A DNA stretch of 64,000 nt. It comes from JADKFD01 sp050250665 (lineage in GTDB: Bacteria > Pseudomonadota > Gammaproteobacteria > Xanthomonadales > SZUA-5). Positions within the stretch are counted from its first letter, which is position 1; each line of letters starts with the position of its first letter. Made by a program: the position numbers and the translations under genes. The stretch lies in contig JBFWOF010000028.1 in NCBI GenBank assembly GCA_050250665.1, positions 16,038-80,037 of the forward strand. Direction: 5' to 3'. This document shows, piece by piece, positions 48,675 through 58,102 of this stretch. The notes below the pieces were generated by a model, which worked only from the letters and a program-made list of their open reading frames with translations, was not told where the DNA came from and did not search any database.

Positions 48675-50993
48675 ATGCGCGATCAGTCCCGGCAGCGCCG
48701 CAGCATCTGGCTACTGCTGGGCCTGAGCTGGCTGCTGGCGGCTGCGCCTGCTGAGGCGCAGCTGTTGCCAGAGTCGGAGCCAGCGTCCCGGCCACCCGAG
48801 TCGGTGTCTGCGGCTGCGAGCGACGACCTGACAGCGGCCTGGGAGCGCTTTGCCAACTACACCCGCTTCGACACGGTGCTGGCCAGCTATTCGGTGCTGA
48901 ATCTGATCCCGCCCGATGGTGCCACGGCGGCCCTGTGTGAGGAGTACGCCAAGGAGTTGGCCTGGTCGCGCGCGGTCAATCCCTTCAGCCCGGCGCTGCA
49001 GACCACGGCTCAGCAGTGCGCCGAGGCATCGGAGGACGAGGAACTGCTCGCCAGTGAAAGCGAACGCAGCCAGCGCCTGCTGGCCTTTCTGCTGGCGGGA
49101 GGGCGCGGCGAGTCCGCCTACCAGCCGCTGCTGGTGGGTGCCGAGGCCGACGCCTCGATGATGATCCGGCTGATGGGGGCCACGCCGCTGTACGGGCGCT
49201 ATGTGGTGGGTTCCCCGGGTGGCAGCCTGCCTTTCATCGCGGTCTATTTCGATCCCGAGGCCAAGCGCGAGAAGCAGCTGCATTTCGACTTCATGCGCCT
49301 CTGGCAGCGGCTGCAGGGAGGCGAGGGAGAGGAACTCTACCCGGCCATGCTGCGGGGGCTGGTCGAACGCTATCTCAACGAGGCCGATCAGGCCGCGAAT
49401 CCGCGGGCCGAACTGGCCAAGCTGACCATCGAGCTGGGGCGCGAGGAAATCTCGCCAGCGACCGCCGCGGCACGGATCGAACGTCTGGCGCTGGAAGGCA
49501 GCACTGCGGCTACCTTCGAGTTGCTGCCGCTGTGTTTGATCCTCGACGACCAGGGGGTCTGCGCCGCCAATGCGCTGGAACTGGTGCGTCCCTACGCCGA
49601 ACGCGGCTTCGCCGAGGCCATGGTGGTGATGGCGCTGGCGGCCGAGCATCGGGTCGAGGGCGCCGGCGACAGCAGCGAGCTGAAGCAGTGGCTGCAGCAG
49701 GCCGGTGAGCGGATGGGTGAGCCCGAGGCGCTGACCGCCTACGCGCAACTGTCCATCAGCATTGATCCGGGCCAACAGATCAGCGCTCACGCGGCGAAGG
49801 CCTTGCGCAAGGCCGCGCGCGCCGACTACGCCCCGGCCACCCTGCTGCTGGTGCAGATGCTGCGGTCAGATCGCTTGCGCCGTCAGCGCGGTGACAGCGC
49901 CGACCGCTGGCTGCGGCGTGCAGCCGATGCCGGTTCCACGGCAGCGATGGCCCAGCTGGGGCTGGAGTATCTGCGCCTGGCGCGCTTCCGCGATGGCTGG
50001 CCGCTGCTGGAACAGGCCGCGGCGAAGAACGATCCCACCGCCATGGGCCTGCTGGCCATCGGTCATGACGCCGGGCGCATGGGACTTGCAGGCGACGAGG
50101 AACGGGCGCTGTCCCTGTACCGGGCGGCCGCGCAACTGGGCAACGGCGGCGCCATGCGTCGCCTGGGTAGAGCCTACGCCCGAGGCGAGTTGCAGCTGGA
50201 GCCGGACCTGGCCCGAGCCGAGGCCTGGTATCTCAGCGCATCGCTGGCTGGCAATCAGAAGGCGGCTACCGACCTGGCCGATCTTTATCTCAGTGGCGCC
50301 GAAGGCATGGTCGGCCAGGCCAGCGACGGCTATGCCGTCATCGAAAAGCTGGCCGCCGACGGCATGGTGGCCGCGCGACTGCGTCTGGCCGTGGCCCTGC
50401 TGCTGGGGCAGGGTGTCGAGGCCAATCCGGATCTGGCGATGAAGATGCTGCGTGAGCTCAGCGGCGACGGCAATCTGGCTGCCGAGTTCAGGCTGGGGCA
50501 GATCTACGAATTTGGCCAGGGCGGGGTGACGCCGGATCTGGAGGTCGCCCGCGAGCACTATCGAAGCGCGGCTCGCCGCGGGCATCCGGATGCCATCGAC
50601 TACTACGCCCGCGCTCTGTTCGCCGGACGTGGCGGAGACCGGGATCGGGTAGAGGCCGTACGCTGGTGGTCGCAGGCGGCGGCCAAGGGCCACGGTCCGT
50701 CAATCGCCAATCTGAGCTGGGCGCGCTGCAGCAGCAGCGATCCCGCCGTACGTGATCCGGTCGGCGGTACTCGACTGGTGTCCGAAGCCCTGCAGCGCAA
50801 GCCCTCGGCCAATCTCAATGACACACTGGCTGCCTGTCTCGCCGCCTCCGGCCTGTTTGATCAGGCGGTGGCTGCGCAGCAGCAGACGCTGGATCTGGCC
50901 GATCAGGACCCGAGGCTGGGGGCTGAGGAGAAGCGCGCGTTCGCCGAACGCCTGGCACGCTATGAGCGCCGCGAGGCTTGGATCGAAGACTGA
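48675..50993 (+). CDS. Exported Sel1-like (SLR) tetratricopeptide repeat protein
   Basis: A 772-aa protein with a signal peptide (about 1-28, WLLLGLSWLLAAAPAEA). From about residue 360 to the C-terminus it shows Sel1-like repeats of 36-38 residues, such as AAMAQLGLEYLRLARFRDGWPLLEQAAAKNDPTAM and AEFRLGQIYEFGQGGVTPDLEVAREHYRSAARRG. The N-terminal 300 residues are unrecognised. Sel1 repeats are scaffolds for protein contacts. The chosen ATG gives the signal sequence; the in-frame ATG at 48612 lies inside the S9 peptidase gene. Confidence 0.82.
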   Translation: MRDQSRQRRSIWLLLGLSWLLAAAPAEAQLLPESEPASRPPESVSAAASDDLTAAWERFANYTRFDTVLASYSVLNLIPPDGATAALCEEYAKELAWSRAVNPFSPALQTTAQQCAEASEDEELLASESERSQRLLAFLLAGGRGESAYQPLLVGAEADASMMIRLMGATPLYGRYVVGSPGGSLPFIAVYFDPEAKREKQLHFDFMRLWQRLQGGEGEELYPAMLRGLVERYLNEADQAANPRAELAKLTIELGREEISPATAAARIERLALEGSTAATFELLPLCLILDDQGVCAANALELVRPYAERGFAEAMVVMALAAEHRVEGAGDSSELKQWLQQAGERMGEPEALTAYAQLSISIDPGQQISAHAAKALRKAARADYAPATLLLVQMLRSDRLRRQRGDSADRWLRRAADAGSTAAMAQLGLEYLRLARFRDGWPLLEQAAAKNDPTAMGLLAIGHDAGRMGLAGDEERALSLYRAAAQLGNGGAMRRLGRAYARGELQLEPDLARAEAWYLSASLAGNQKAATDLADLYLSGAEGMVGQASDGYAVIEKLAADGMVAARLRLAVALLLGQGVEANPDLAMKMLRELSGDGNLAAEFRLGQIYEFGQGGVTPDLEVAREHYRSAARRGHPDAIDYYARALFAGRGGDRDRVEAVRWWSQAAAKGHGPSIANLSWARCSSSDPAVRDPVGGTRLVSEALQRKPSANLNDTLAACLAASGLFDQAVAAQQQTLDLADQDPRLGAEEKRAFAERLARYERREAWIED

Positions 50994-51044
50994 GCCCGGG
51001 CCCAGGCTCTATAGTAGCGGGCTGAATCTTGCCCGGAACTTCCC

Positions 51045-52346
51045 ATGACTGACATCACCGACGCCGCCGATCTGGCTGCGCGCGAACAGGCGGCACTGGC
51101 CAGATACCAGGCCGGCGACCTGAGCGGAGCCGCCGAAGCTTTCCGCGCACTGCTCACCCTGGCTCCGGAACACGCCACGGCGCTGGAGTTTCTGGGCTTC
51201 GAAGCCAGTCAGCGCGGCGACTATGCGAGCGCCGTCGAGTGCTACCGGCGTGCCACCAGTGCCGCTCCCAACGACCCGACCAATTTCTTCAATCTGGCAA
51301 TGAGTCACTATGGATTGAACGAACTGCAGCCCGCCCTGGCCGCGCTGGAGCAGACGCTGGAACGTGATCCCAGTCTGATCGAGGCACAGCTGTATCGCGG
51401 CACGGTGCTCGAGCGCATGCAGCGCCCGGCCGACGCTGCGCTGGCCTTTCTGCGGGCGGTACGGTTTGCCGAGGCCAATCTGGATCCGCAACAAATGCCG
51501 CCGGATCTGAAGCACTATCTGAATCATGCGCTGGGAGTGGTGCGGGCTCATCTGGACGCCGAGATCGACCGCAGTCTGGCCGATCTGGTTGCGGCACACG
51601 GCGCCGATGCGGTGTCGCGTCTGCGCAAGGCGGGCGACATCTTCGTCGGCAAGCGTCCGCCCGAATTTGCCCATCCCAAGTGGCGGCCGGGCCTGATGTA
51701 TGTGCCGGATCTGCCGCCCAAGGCCTTCTACGAGCGCGCCGATTTCGACTGGGTCAGCCGGGTGGAAGCCGCCACCGAGATGGTGCGCGCCGAGTTGATG
51801 AATGTCATGACCGAGGGCCGAGGCTTTGCCCCGTACGTGAATCACCCGGAGGGCACGCGCGAGGCCCAGATCTGGAAGGGCATCAATCAGTCCTATGACT
51901 GGTCGACCTTTCATTTCTACCGCCACGGCGAGCGCATCGAGGACAACTGCGCACGCTGTCCGGGTACGGCGGCCCTGCTTGAATCCATCGACATCATGCG
52001 GGTGCCCGGTTACGGCCCTGAAGCCATGTTTTCCGTGCTGAAACCGCATTCACGGATACCGCCGCACTATGGAACGGTGAACGGCCGACTGATCGTGCAT
52101 CTGCCACTGATCGTGCCGGAGAACTGCGGTGCCCTGAAGGCAGCCGGCGAGGCCCGCGGCTGGGAAGAGGGCAAGCTCATGATCTTCGATGATTCCTTCG
52201 AACACGAAGCCTGGAACGACAGCGACCAGACCCGCGTGGTGCTGATCTTCGACACCTGGAATCCGAACCTGAATCCGGTTGAGCGACAGGCCTTCAGTCG
52301 GGTGCTGGAAACGGCCCAGAACTTCGAGCGCTCGGCACTGGCGTGA
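51045..52346 (+). CDS. TPR-containing aspartyl/asparaginyl beta-hydroxylase
   Basis: A 433-aa Fe(II)/2-oxoglutarate oxygenase of the AspH/LpxO superfamily with an N-terminal TPR block (about 12-145). The oxygenase domain has FSVLKPHSRIPPHYGTVNGRLIVHLPLIVP, with the iron-binding His and the Arg of the co-substrate site, and MIFDDSFEHEAWN with the second His. The C-terminal VVLIFDTWNPNL is typical. The substrate could be protein Asp/Asn side chains or a lipid. It lies 51 bp after the Sel1 gene. Confidence 0.87.
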   Translation: MTDITDAADLAAREQAALARYQAGDLSGAAEAFRALLTLAPEHATALEFLGFEASQRGDYASAVECYRRATSAAPNDPTNFFNLAMSHYGLNELQPALAALEQTLERDPSLIEAQLYRGTVLERMQRPADAALAFLRAVRFAEANLDPQQMPPDLKHYLNHALGVVRAHLDAEIDRSLADLVAAHGADAVSRLRKAGDIFVGKRPPEFAHPKWRPGLMYVPDLPPKAFYERADFDWVSRVEAATEMVRAELMNVMTEGRGFAPYVNHPEGTREAQIWKGINQSYDWSTFHFYRHGERIEDNCARCPGTAALLESIDIMRVPGYGPEAMFSVLKPHSRIPPHYGTVNGRLIVHLPLIVPENCGALKAAGEARGWEEGKLMIFDDSFEHEAWNDSDQTRVVLIFDTWNPNLNPVERQAFSRVLETAQNFERSALA

Positions 52347-52373
52347 TTTGAGCCAGCGGTCAGCCACACCGAA

Positions 52374-52473
52374 GCGTCATTGCGAGGAGCGTAATGACGA
52401 AGCAATCCAGTGCTTCTGCGGCTGTGTGTCTGGATTGCTTCCGCCGGACCAAGTCCGGGTCGAAATGACGCCG
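52374..52473. repeat. Dispersed inverted repeat, GAAGCAATCC family, copy 2
   Basis: GCGTCATTGCGAGGAGCG...GAAGCAATCCAG, then CTGGATTGCTTC...AATGACGCCG. It is the reverse-orientation counterpart of 25146-25249. Confidence 0.8.
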
Positions 52474-52781
52474 TTTCAAGGTCGGACGCAGGCCGTGGGT
52501 GCCGCGCAGCGGCTCCCCGGCGCTTTTCGCTGCCCAGGGGCCAAAAAATCGGTCGTGAGGTAGCGCGGTTCCGGCGCGCGGCGGCTCGAAAAGTGGGCCG
52601 AGGTTGTTCGCGCCGGCGGCCGCGGCATCGCTCGCCGGGCGCCGCGCGCTTGCCATGATGGCGCACGAGCTCTCGGTCCGGGCAAGCGGACCCGGCCTCC
52701 AGAAGGCACTCTCCTCGACGTGAACCCAAGTTGCAGGTTATTGATTTGGGGTCCGCGTGAGCGCAATGCCGGCCGTGTTCA

Positions 52782-52849
52782 CCTGTAGGAGCGCCCTTGC
52801 GGCGCGACCGTGCAGCTTGCCGGTCGCGACGCGAGGTCGCTCCTACAGG
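52782..52849. repeat. Palindromic repeat (GTAGGAGCG family)
   Basis: Arms CCTGTAGGAGC and GCTCCTACAGG, with inner GCGACCG / CGGTCGC arms. It is related to 38030-38104 in the his operon. Confidence 0.8.
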
Positions 52850-52938
52850 CAAGCCGGTGGATCTGTCGGTTCGAGTGCCATGCCCGTCGGACAGGGCTGA
52901 TTCGGCAAGAAGCCGAGAGAGTTTGCGCCCCGATCTGG

Positions 52939-53595
52939 CTAGTCGCTGCCGCCCATGGCTGCGGCGCTGGTCGCGCTGCCGCCGGCAATCTCCGAGGCGT
53001 AGCGTTTCTGCAGAATGCCCACGCGTTGCACATAGACCTGGGTTTCGGCGTAGGGGGGAATTCCGCCGTATCGCAACACCGCGTTTTCGCCCGCGTTGTA
53101 ACCCGCTGCTGCCAGTTCAAAATCGCCGTCGAACATGTCCAGCAGCATGCGCAGATGTTTGACCCCGGCCGCGATGTTCTGTGCCGGGTCAAAGGCATTG
53201 TCGACGCCGTACATGCCGGCGGTACCCGGCATCAGTTGCATCAGTCCTTGGGCGCCCACCGGCGACAAGGCCTCGGTCCTGTAGGCGCTCTCGGCGTGAA
53301 TGATCGCCCGCACCATGGACTCATCCACCTCGTTGAGGCGTGAGGCCGTGACGATCTCTTCCCGGAATGCCGTGACATTGAGCCCGGTGTGGGTCCAGTC
53401 GACCTTGGAATCGACCTTGCACGCCGGGCAGGAGTAGGTGCCGATGACCTTGGCCGCCACGCCCCTAGGACGTACGTTGGTGTAAACCGTGACTCCGCTC
53501 TTGTCGGTGTATTTGTAGATGTTCTCGCGCGCCGCTTCAGCCGTCTGGGCGGCGGCGGTACACACGAGTAGCAGGGCGAGCAGACGACGGGTCAT
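52939..53595 (-). CDS. Lytic murein transglycosylase (SLT domain)
   Basis: Periplasmic enzyme that cuts the glycan strands of peptidoglycan. The 218-aa protein has a signal peptide (about 1-21, LLALLLVCTAAAQTAEA), then a short DUF4124-like beta region (YKYTDKSGVTVYTNVRP) with two cysteines, then an SLT/GEWL domain. That domain has the catalytic Glu in IIHAESAYRTEA, GAQGLMQLMPGTA and AAGYNAGENAVLRYGG. The start at MTRRLL gives a clean signal sequence; a longer frame to 53739 is rejected. Confidence 0.9.
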   Translation of the reverse strand: MTRRLLALLLVCTAAAQTAEAARENIYKYTDKSGVTVYTNVRPRGVAAKVIGTYSCPACKVDSKVDWTHTGLNVTAFREEIVTASRLNEVDESMVRAIIHAESAYRTEALSPVGAQGLMQLMPGTAGMYGVDNAFDPAQNIAAGVKHLRMLLDMFDGDFELAAAGYNAGENAVLRYGGIPPYAETQVYVQRVGILQKRYASEIAGGSATSAAAMGGSD

Positions 53596-53865
53596 GGAAG
53601 GAATAGGGCAACTCTTATTGGGGGCTTGACAGCTGACATCAACAATAGGCCGTAAGTTTCTGACAATTCGATCTGTTTTGGTAGTGCCGAGGGCCGGATG
53701 CTGGCTGATGCGCGGCCGTTGATGCGAACCTGATCGCAATACTTTGTTGTTTCAGCCTTGCCTGCGCCGACCCGGCGGCCCCATTTTTCCAGTTCCACAT
53801 CGACAAGATCGCCATGAAGAGACCCTCACGGTGAGATCATGGGCTGCGATCAGGAGGGTCCCTAG

Positions 53866-54645
53866 ATGTCAGATTCGGTTGTCGTTGCCATTCCCGCCCG
53901 CTTTGGCGCCAGTCGCCTGCCCGGCAAACCGCTGCTGCTGGCAGCCGGCAAGCCGCTGATCGAGCATGTCATCGGGCGCGCACGTCTGCTGAAGGGGGCA
54001 GAACTGGTGGTGGCTACGGACGATCAGCGCATCGCCGCGGTGGCCGAGCGCTTGCAGGTGCGGTCAATACTGACCCGTGCTGAGCACCCCACTGGCAGCG
54101 ACCGCCTGGCCGAAGTAGCCGATCATCTGGGTTGGGCTGATGATCGCATCGTCGTGAACCTGCAGGGCGACGAGCCGCTGATGCCGCTGAGCTGTCTGGA
54201 GGCCGTCATTGCCGCTCTGCAGGATGATCCTGGCGCCGCTGCCGCCACTCTGGCCACGCCGGTGCTGGAGGTGCGTGAGTTGTTCGATCCCGCCTGCGTG
54301 AAAGTGGTCTGCGATCTGCGTGGGCACGCGCTTTATTTCAGCCGGGCGCCGATTCCCTGGGCGCGGGACGCGCTGGCCCGCGATCGCGGGCAGTTGCCGC
54401 CGGATCCGATACTGCGTCATGTCGGTCTTTACGCGTACCGGGCCGGCACCTTGCGGCGCTTTGCCTGCCTCGCCAAATCGCCGCTCGAGCAGGCCGAGTC
54501 GCTCGAACAGCTTCGCCTGCTGGAAAATGGCCTCAGCATCGTGGTCCGAATGGCTCCGGAGCCCATTCCGGCGGGGATTGATACGCCTGAGGATCTCGAA
54601 CGCTTCCGTACCTTGCTGGGCGACGGGCCGGATGGTGGACCCTGA
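53866..54645 (+). CDS. kdsB: 3-deoxy-manno-octulosonate cytidylyltransferase
   Basis: Activates Kdo as CMP-Kdo for attachment to lipid A. A 259-aa protein with VAIPARFGASRLPGKPLL, VVATDDQRI, VNLQGDEPLMPLSCL, YFSRAPIPWARD and HVGLYAYRAGTLRRF. A strong AGGAGGGT lies 9-12 bp upstream of the ATG. It usually sits next to lpxK in related genomes; here about 48 kb separate them. Confidence 0.96.
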   Translation: MSDSVVVAIPARFGASRLPGKPLLLAAGKPLIEHVIGRARLLKGAELVVATDDQRIAAVAERLQVRSILTRAEHPTGSDRLAEVADHLGWADDRIVVNLQGDEPLMPLSCLEAVIAALQDDPGAAAATLATPVLEVRELFDPACVKVVCDLRGHALYFSRAPIPWARDALARDRGQLPPDPILRHVGLYAYRAGTLRRFACLAKSPLEQAESLEQLRLLENGLSIVVRMAPEPIPAGIDTPEDLERFRTLLGDGPDGGP

Positions 54646-54816
54646 TGGGGCCGCCGGACGCGCCAGTTCTGGACTTCGCCGGGTACACCGGGCATCGTCG
54701 GTGTCCAGATGCTGGTGTCGTTCTGGCCCGGTTCGGCGCTGCGGCCGGTAGCCGCTTCGACACGATTTTCCCCGGCGCGCCGGTATCTCCGGGCGCTGGC
54801 CACTTTGGAGGCTAGG

Positions 54817-56247
54817 ATGAGCGGTGACATCTACCTGCAGGAGCTGCCCGCAGAGCTCGAGTGGGTCAATGCGGACGAGGCCATCAGTCTGTCGCAGCTG
54901 CGCGGCAAGGCCGTGCTGTTGAACTTCTTTACCGGGTCCAGCATTGCCTGCGAACAACAGGTGCAGGATCTGAGGCTGCTGGAGACCAAGTTCCACGACG
55001 GTCTCGTCGTGCTCGGGATACACACGGCCAAGCATCCGGTCGAGGCGGACAGCAAGCTGCTGCTGAAGACCTGCAATCGCTGGAATCTGCGACATCCGGT
55101 GGCCAATGACCGCGAATGGCTGCTGTGGCGGCAACTGGGCATCGAGACCTGGCCGACCGCCGTGCTCATTGACTGCGTCGGCCGGCTGGTTGGCATCTAT
55201 CCGGGTGAAGGTCGGCGCGCCGAGCTGGAGCTGCGCATCCAGGAAGTCCTGGATCAGGCGGCCGAGAAGGAATTGCGCAGCTATGATCCGGCGCCGACGG
55301 CACGCAAGCCGGAGTCCCGCGGAGCACTGCGATTCCCGACGCGTGTGGTGGCTTCAGGGGCGCATCTGTACGTGGCTGACAGCGGCTACAATCGGGTGCT
55401 GGAGATCGGCTTCGATGGTCGGGTGAATCGACAGTTCGGATCCGGGAATCCCGGACATTGGGACGCCAAAGGTACGGAGGCAGGTTTTCGTTGTCCGATC
55501 GGCCTGGCGCTGACCAAGGACTTCCTGATGATTGCCGACACCGGCAATCACGCCATTCGGCGCGTACGCCTGATGAGTGGCGATGTCGATACCATTGCCG
55601 GCAACGGCCTGTGCGGACGCCCCTCGGCTGCCGATATCTCGGCCCCACGAGCGACGCCGCTGGCGTCGCCGGTGGATATCACCCTGCAGAACGATCGGCT
55701 CTACATCGCCATGGCCGGCTCGCATCAGATCTGGCAACTGGATCTGGGTCGAGGCTCACTGAGTCTGATGGTGGGCAATGGCCGCGAAGACGCGGTCGAT
55801 GGCACTGGCACTTTCAGTAGTTTCGCACAGCCCAGCGCCTTGGCGGTGCTAGGCGAAAATCTCTATGCACTGGATGCCTCCAGCTCGTCCTTGCGCAAGA
55901 TCAAACTGGATGACTGCCGCGTCACCACGCTGGTGCCGGGTGGCCTGTATTCGGACGGCAGTACCGACGGCCTGGGCATGGCCGCGCGCATGTGTCATCC
56001 CACCGCCATTCACGCCGACACGGCGCGCAACGTGTTGTGGATTGCCGATACGCTGAACAACAAGCTGCGGGTCTATGGTCTGGCCAAGAATGAGCTGAAG
56101 ACGCTGAACATCAACTACAACCTGCAGTCACCCGCCGGCGTCTGTGTGTCCCAGGGAGCGGTCTGGATTGCCAATACCCACGCCCACGAGATTCTGAAGC
56201 TGGATCTGAAGACGGGTCGATTGGCGCGGCTTGCCATCAGCACTTGA
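54817..56247 (+). CDS. NHLRC2-like protein: thioredoxin-fold plus NHL beta-propeller
   Basis: A 476-aa protein. Residues about 15-150 form a thioredoxin/TlpA-like fold (LSQLRGKAVLLNFFTGSSIACEQQ, VVLGIHTAKHP, TWPTAVLIDCVGRLVGIYPGE). The usual CxxC is replaced by SxxC (Ser42-Cys45). From about 185 on, NHL repeats form a propeller (LYVADSGYNRVLEI, FRCPIGLALTKDFLMIADTGNHAIRRV, CHPTAIHADTARNVLWIADTLNNKLRV). The arrangement matches NHLRC2-family proteins. There is no signal peptide. The ATG follows GGCTAGG, and the gene ends 17 bp before the likely uvrC ATG. Confidence 0.85.
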   Translation: MSGDIYLQELPAELEWVNADEAISLSQLRGKAVLLNFFTGSSIACEQQVQDLRLLETKFHDGLVVLGIHTAKHPVEADSKLLLKTCNRWNLRHPVANDREWLLWRQLGIETWPTAVLIDCVGRLVGIYPGEGRRAELELRIQEVLDQAAEKELRSYDPAPTARKPESRGALRFPTRVVASGAHLYVADSGYNRVLEIGFDGRVNRQFGSGNPGHWDAKGTEAGFRCPIGLALTKDFLMIADTGNHAIRRVRLMSGDVDTIAGNGLCGRPSAADISAPRATPLASPVDITLQNDRLYIAMAGSHQIWQLDLGRGSLSLMVGNGREDAVDGTGTFSSFAQPSALAVLGENLYALDASSSSLRKIKLDDCRVTTLVPGGLYSDGSTDGLGMAARMCHPTAIHADTARNVLWIADTLNNKLRVYGLAKNELKTLNINYNLQSPAGVCVSQGAVWIANTHAHEILKLDLKTGRLARLAIST

Positions 56248-56264
56248 GTCGGGCGGTGGCTACG

Positions 56265-58094
56265 ATGTCCACAGATACTGCGGCGGAATTCGACGGTCGG
56301 GATTTCGCGCGCACGTTGACCACCGAGCCCGGCGTGTATCGCATGCTCGGCAGCGGCGATCAGGTGCTGTACGTGGGCAAGGCGCGCAATCTCAAGGCCC
56401 GGGTCGAGAGCTACTTTGCCCGCGGCGCCCACGATGCCCGCATCACCAGCATGATCATGCAGGTGCAGCGCATGGAGGTCATGGTCACCCGCACCGAGGC
56501 CGAAGCGCTGTTGCTGGAAGCGCAGCTGATCAAGGCCTTGAAGCCGCGTTACAACATCGAACTGCGCGACGACAAGAGTTATCCGTGGATACGCTTGAGC
56601 GCCGGCGACGAGTTTCCGCGGGTCAGTTTCCATCGCGGCGCCCGATCCGCGCCAGATCGCTTTTTCGGGCCGTTTCCCAGCGCCTGGGCGGTGCGCGAAA
56701 CACTCAATCTGGTGCACAAGACCTTCAAGCTGCGGCAGTGCGAAGACAGCGTGTTCGCACACCGCACCCGACCCTGTCTGCAACACCAGATTCAGCGCTG
56801 CAGCGCGCCCTGTGTGGGCCTGATCGACCGTCACGACTATGCCGCCTCGGTGCGTCATGCCTGTCTGGTACTGGAGGGACGCAGCTCGACCCTGATCGAT
56901 GAGCTCAACAACGACATGGAACGCGCCGCCCGGGAGCTCGATTTCGAACGCGCCGCCGAGTTGCGAGATCAGGTCGCCACCTTGCGGCGAGTGCTGGCCA
57001 CCCAGTTCGTGCAGGGCGAGCGCGGCGATCTCGACGTCATCGCCTGTACCAGTCGCAACGGCAAGGCCTGCATCCAGGTGCTGTTCTTCCGCGGCGGCAT
57101 GAGCCTGGGCAACCGCAGCTACTTCCCACGCTTCCTCGGTGCCGCCACTGAGGCCGAGGTGCTGCGGGCTTTTGTGGTGCAGCACTATTCGGCGCAGACC
57201 GCGCCCGCTGAACTTCTGCTCAGCCACGCCATCGACGATCAGGAACTGGTGGCCGAAGTGCTCAGCGATCAGGCCGGGCGCAAGGTCAAGCTGATCGACC
57301 GGCCACGTGGTGACCGTGCGCGCTGGGTGGATATGGCCATGCGCACTGCCGAGGCCGCGCTGGCCAGCGAACTGGCCGCCAACGCCACTGTCAGTGCCCG
57401 CCGCGAAGATTTGCGCCAGCTGCTCGGCCTGGATCAGGCGCCGGCCCGGATCGAATGTTTCGACATCAGCCACACCATGGGCGAGGTGACCGTGGCCTCG
57501 TGCGTGGTGTTCGACGCCAATGGCCCGCTGCGCAGCGACTATCGACGCTTCAATATCGATGGCATCGAGCCCGGTGACGACTACGCGGCCATGCGTCAGG
57601 CCCTGCAGCGCCGCTTCGCGCGCCTGGCTCGGGGCGAGGGTGTGGCGCCCGATCTGCTGTTGATCGATGGCGGCCTGGGCCAGCTGCGTCAGGCCCTGGA
57701 GGTGTTGGCGGAGCTCGGCATCGAGGGCATCCTCTGTGTAGGCGTGGCCAAGGGCCCCGAGCGCAAACCTGGCCATGAGACCCTGATCATTGCCCCGGAC
57801 ATGCGCGAACTGGAGCCCGGACCGGCTTCGCCCGGATTGCATCTGATCCAGCAGGTAAGGGATGAAGCCCATCGTTTTGCCATCACCGGGCATCGCGGAC
57901 GGCGCAGCAAGGCCCGCCAGAAGTCGGTGCTGGAGGACATTCCAGGCGTTGGGGCGAAGAGAAAACGGGCTTTGCTCAAGGCATTTGGCGGATTGCAGGG
58001 CATTGCGCGCGCAGCTGTGGAAGACTTGAGCACCGTGGATGGCATCGATCGCGCGTTGGCGCAACGCATCCACGACACCCTGCATCAACGCTGA
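56265..58094 (+). CDS. uvrC: Excinuclease ABC subunit C
   Basis: Makes both incisions in nucleotide excision repair. It has an N-terminal GIY-YIG nuclease (GVYRMLGSGDQVLYVGKARNLKAR, EALLLEAQLIKALKPRYNI), a UVR motif (LNNDMERAARELDFERAAELRDQV), an RNase H-like nuclease domain (ECFDISHTMGE, LLIDGGLGQL) and a C-terminal double HhH (DIPGVGAKRKRALLKAFGG). An upstream TTG at 56244 overlapping the previous stop would add seven residues. The downstream pgsA gene starts 8 bp after its stop. Confidence 0.96.
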   Translation: MSTDTAAEFDGRDFARTLTTEPGVYRMLGSGDQVLYVGKARNLKARVESYFARGAHDARITSMIMQVQRMEVMVTRTEAEALLLEAQLIKALKPRYNIELRDDKSYPWIRLSAGDEFPRVSFHRGARSAPDRFFGPFPSAWAVRETLNLVHKTFKLRQCEDSVFAHRTRPCLQHQIQRCSAPCVGLIDRHDYAASVRHACLVLEGRSSTLIDELNNDMERAARELDFERAAELRDQVATLRRVLATQFVQGERGDLDVIACTSRNGKACIQVLFFRGGMSLGNRSYFPRFLGAATEAEVLRAFVVQHYSAQTAPAELLLSHAIDDQELVAEVLSDQAGRKVKLIDRPRGDRARWVDMAMRTAEAALASELAANATVSARREDLRQLLGLDQAPARIECFDISHTMGEVTVASCVVFDANGPLRSDYRRFNIDGIEPGDDYAAMRQALQRRFARLARGEGVAPDLLLIDGGLGQLRQALEVLAELGIEGILCVGVAKGPERKPGHETLIIAPDMRELEPGPASPGLHLIQQVRDEAHRFAITGHRGRRSKARQKSVLEDIPGVGAKRKRALLKAFGGLQGIARAAVEDLSTVDGIDRALAQRIHDTLHQR

Positions 58095-58102
58095 GAGGCG
58101 GC

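Larger units (their letters stand above)
52347..52938. other. 592-bp repeat-rich spacer
   Basis: No supported gene. It contains a GAAGCAATCC-family repeat (52374-52473), a segment shared with 12151-12193 (52494-52535), and a GTAGGAGCG palindrome (52782-52849). In between (52540-52780) I recognise nothing. Confidence 0.6.

Noticed and set aside
53596..53739. N-terminal extension of the lytic transglycosylase
   Set aside because: The extension would place the signal peptide about 50 residues inside the protein; the internal Met gives a normal secreted precursor.
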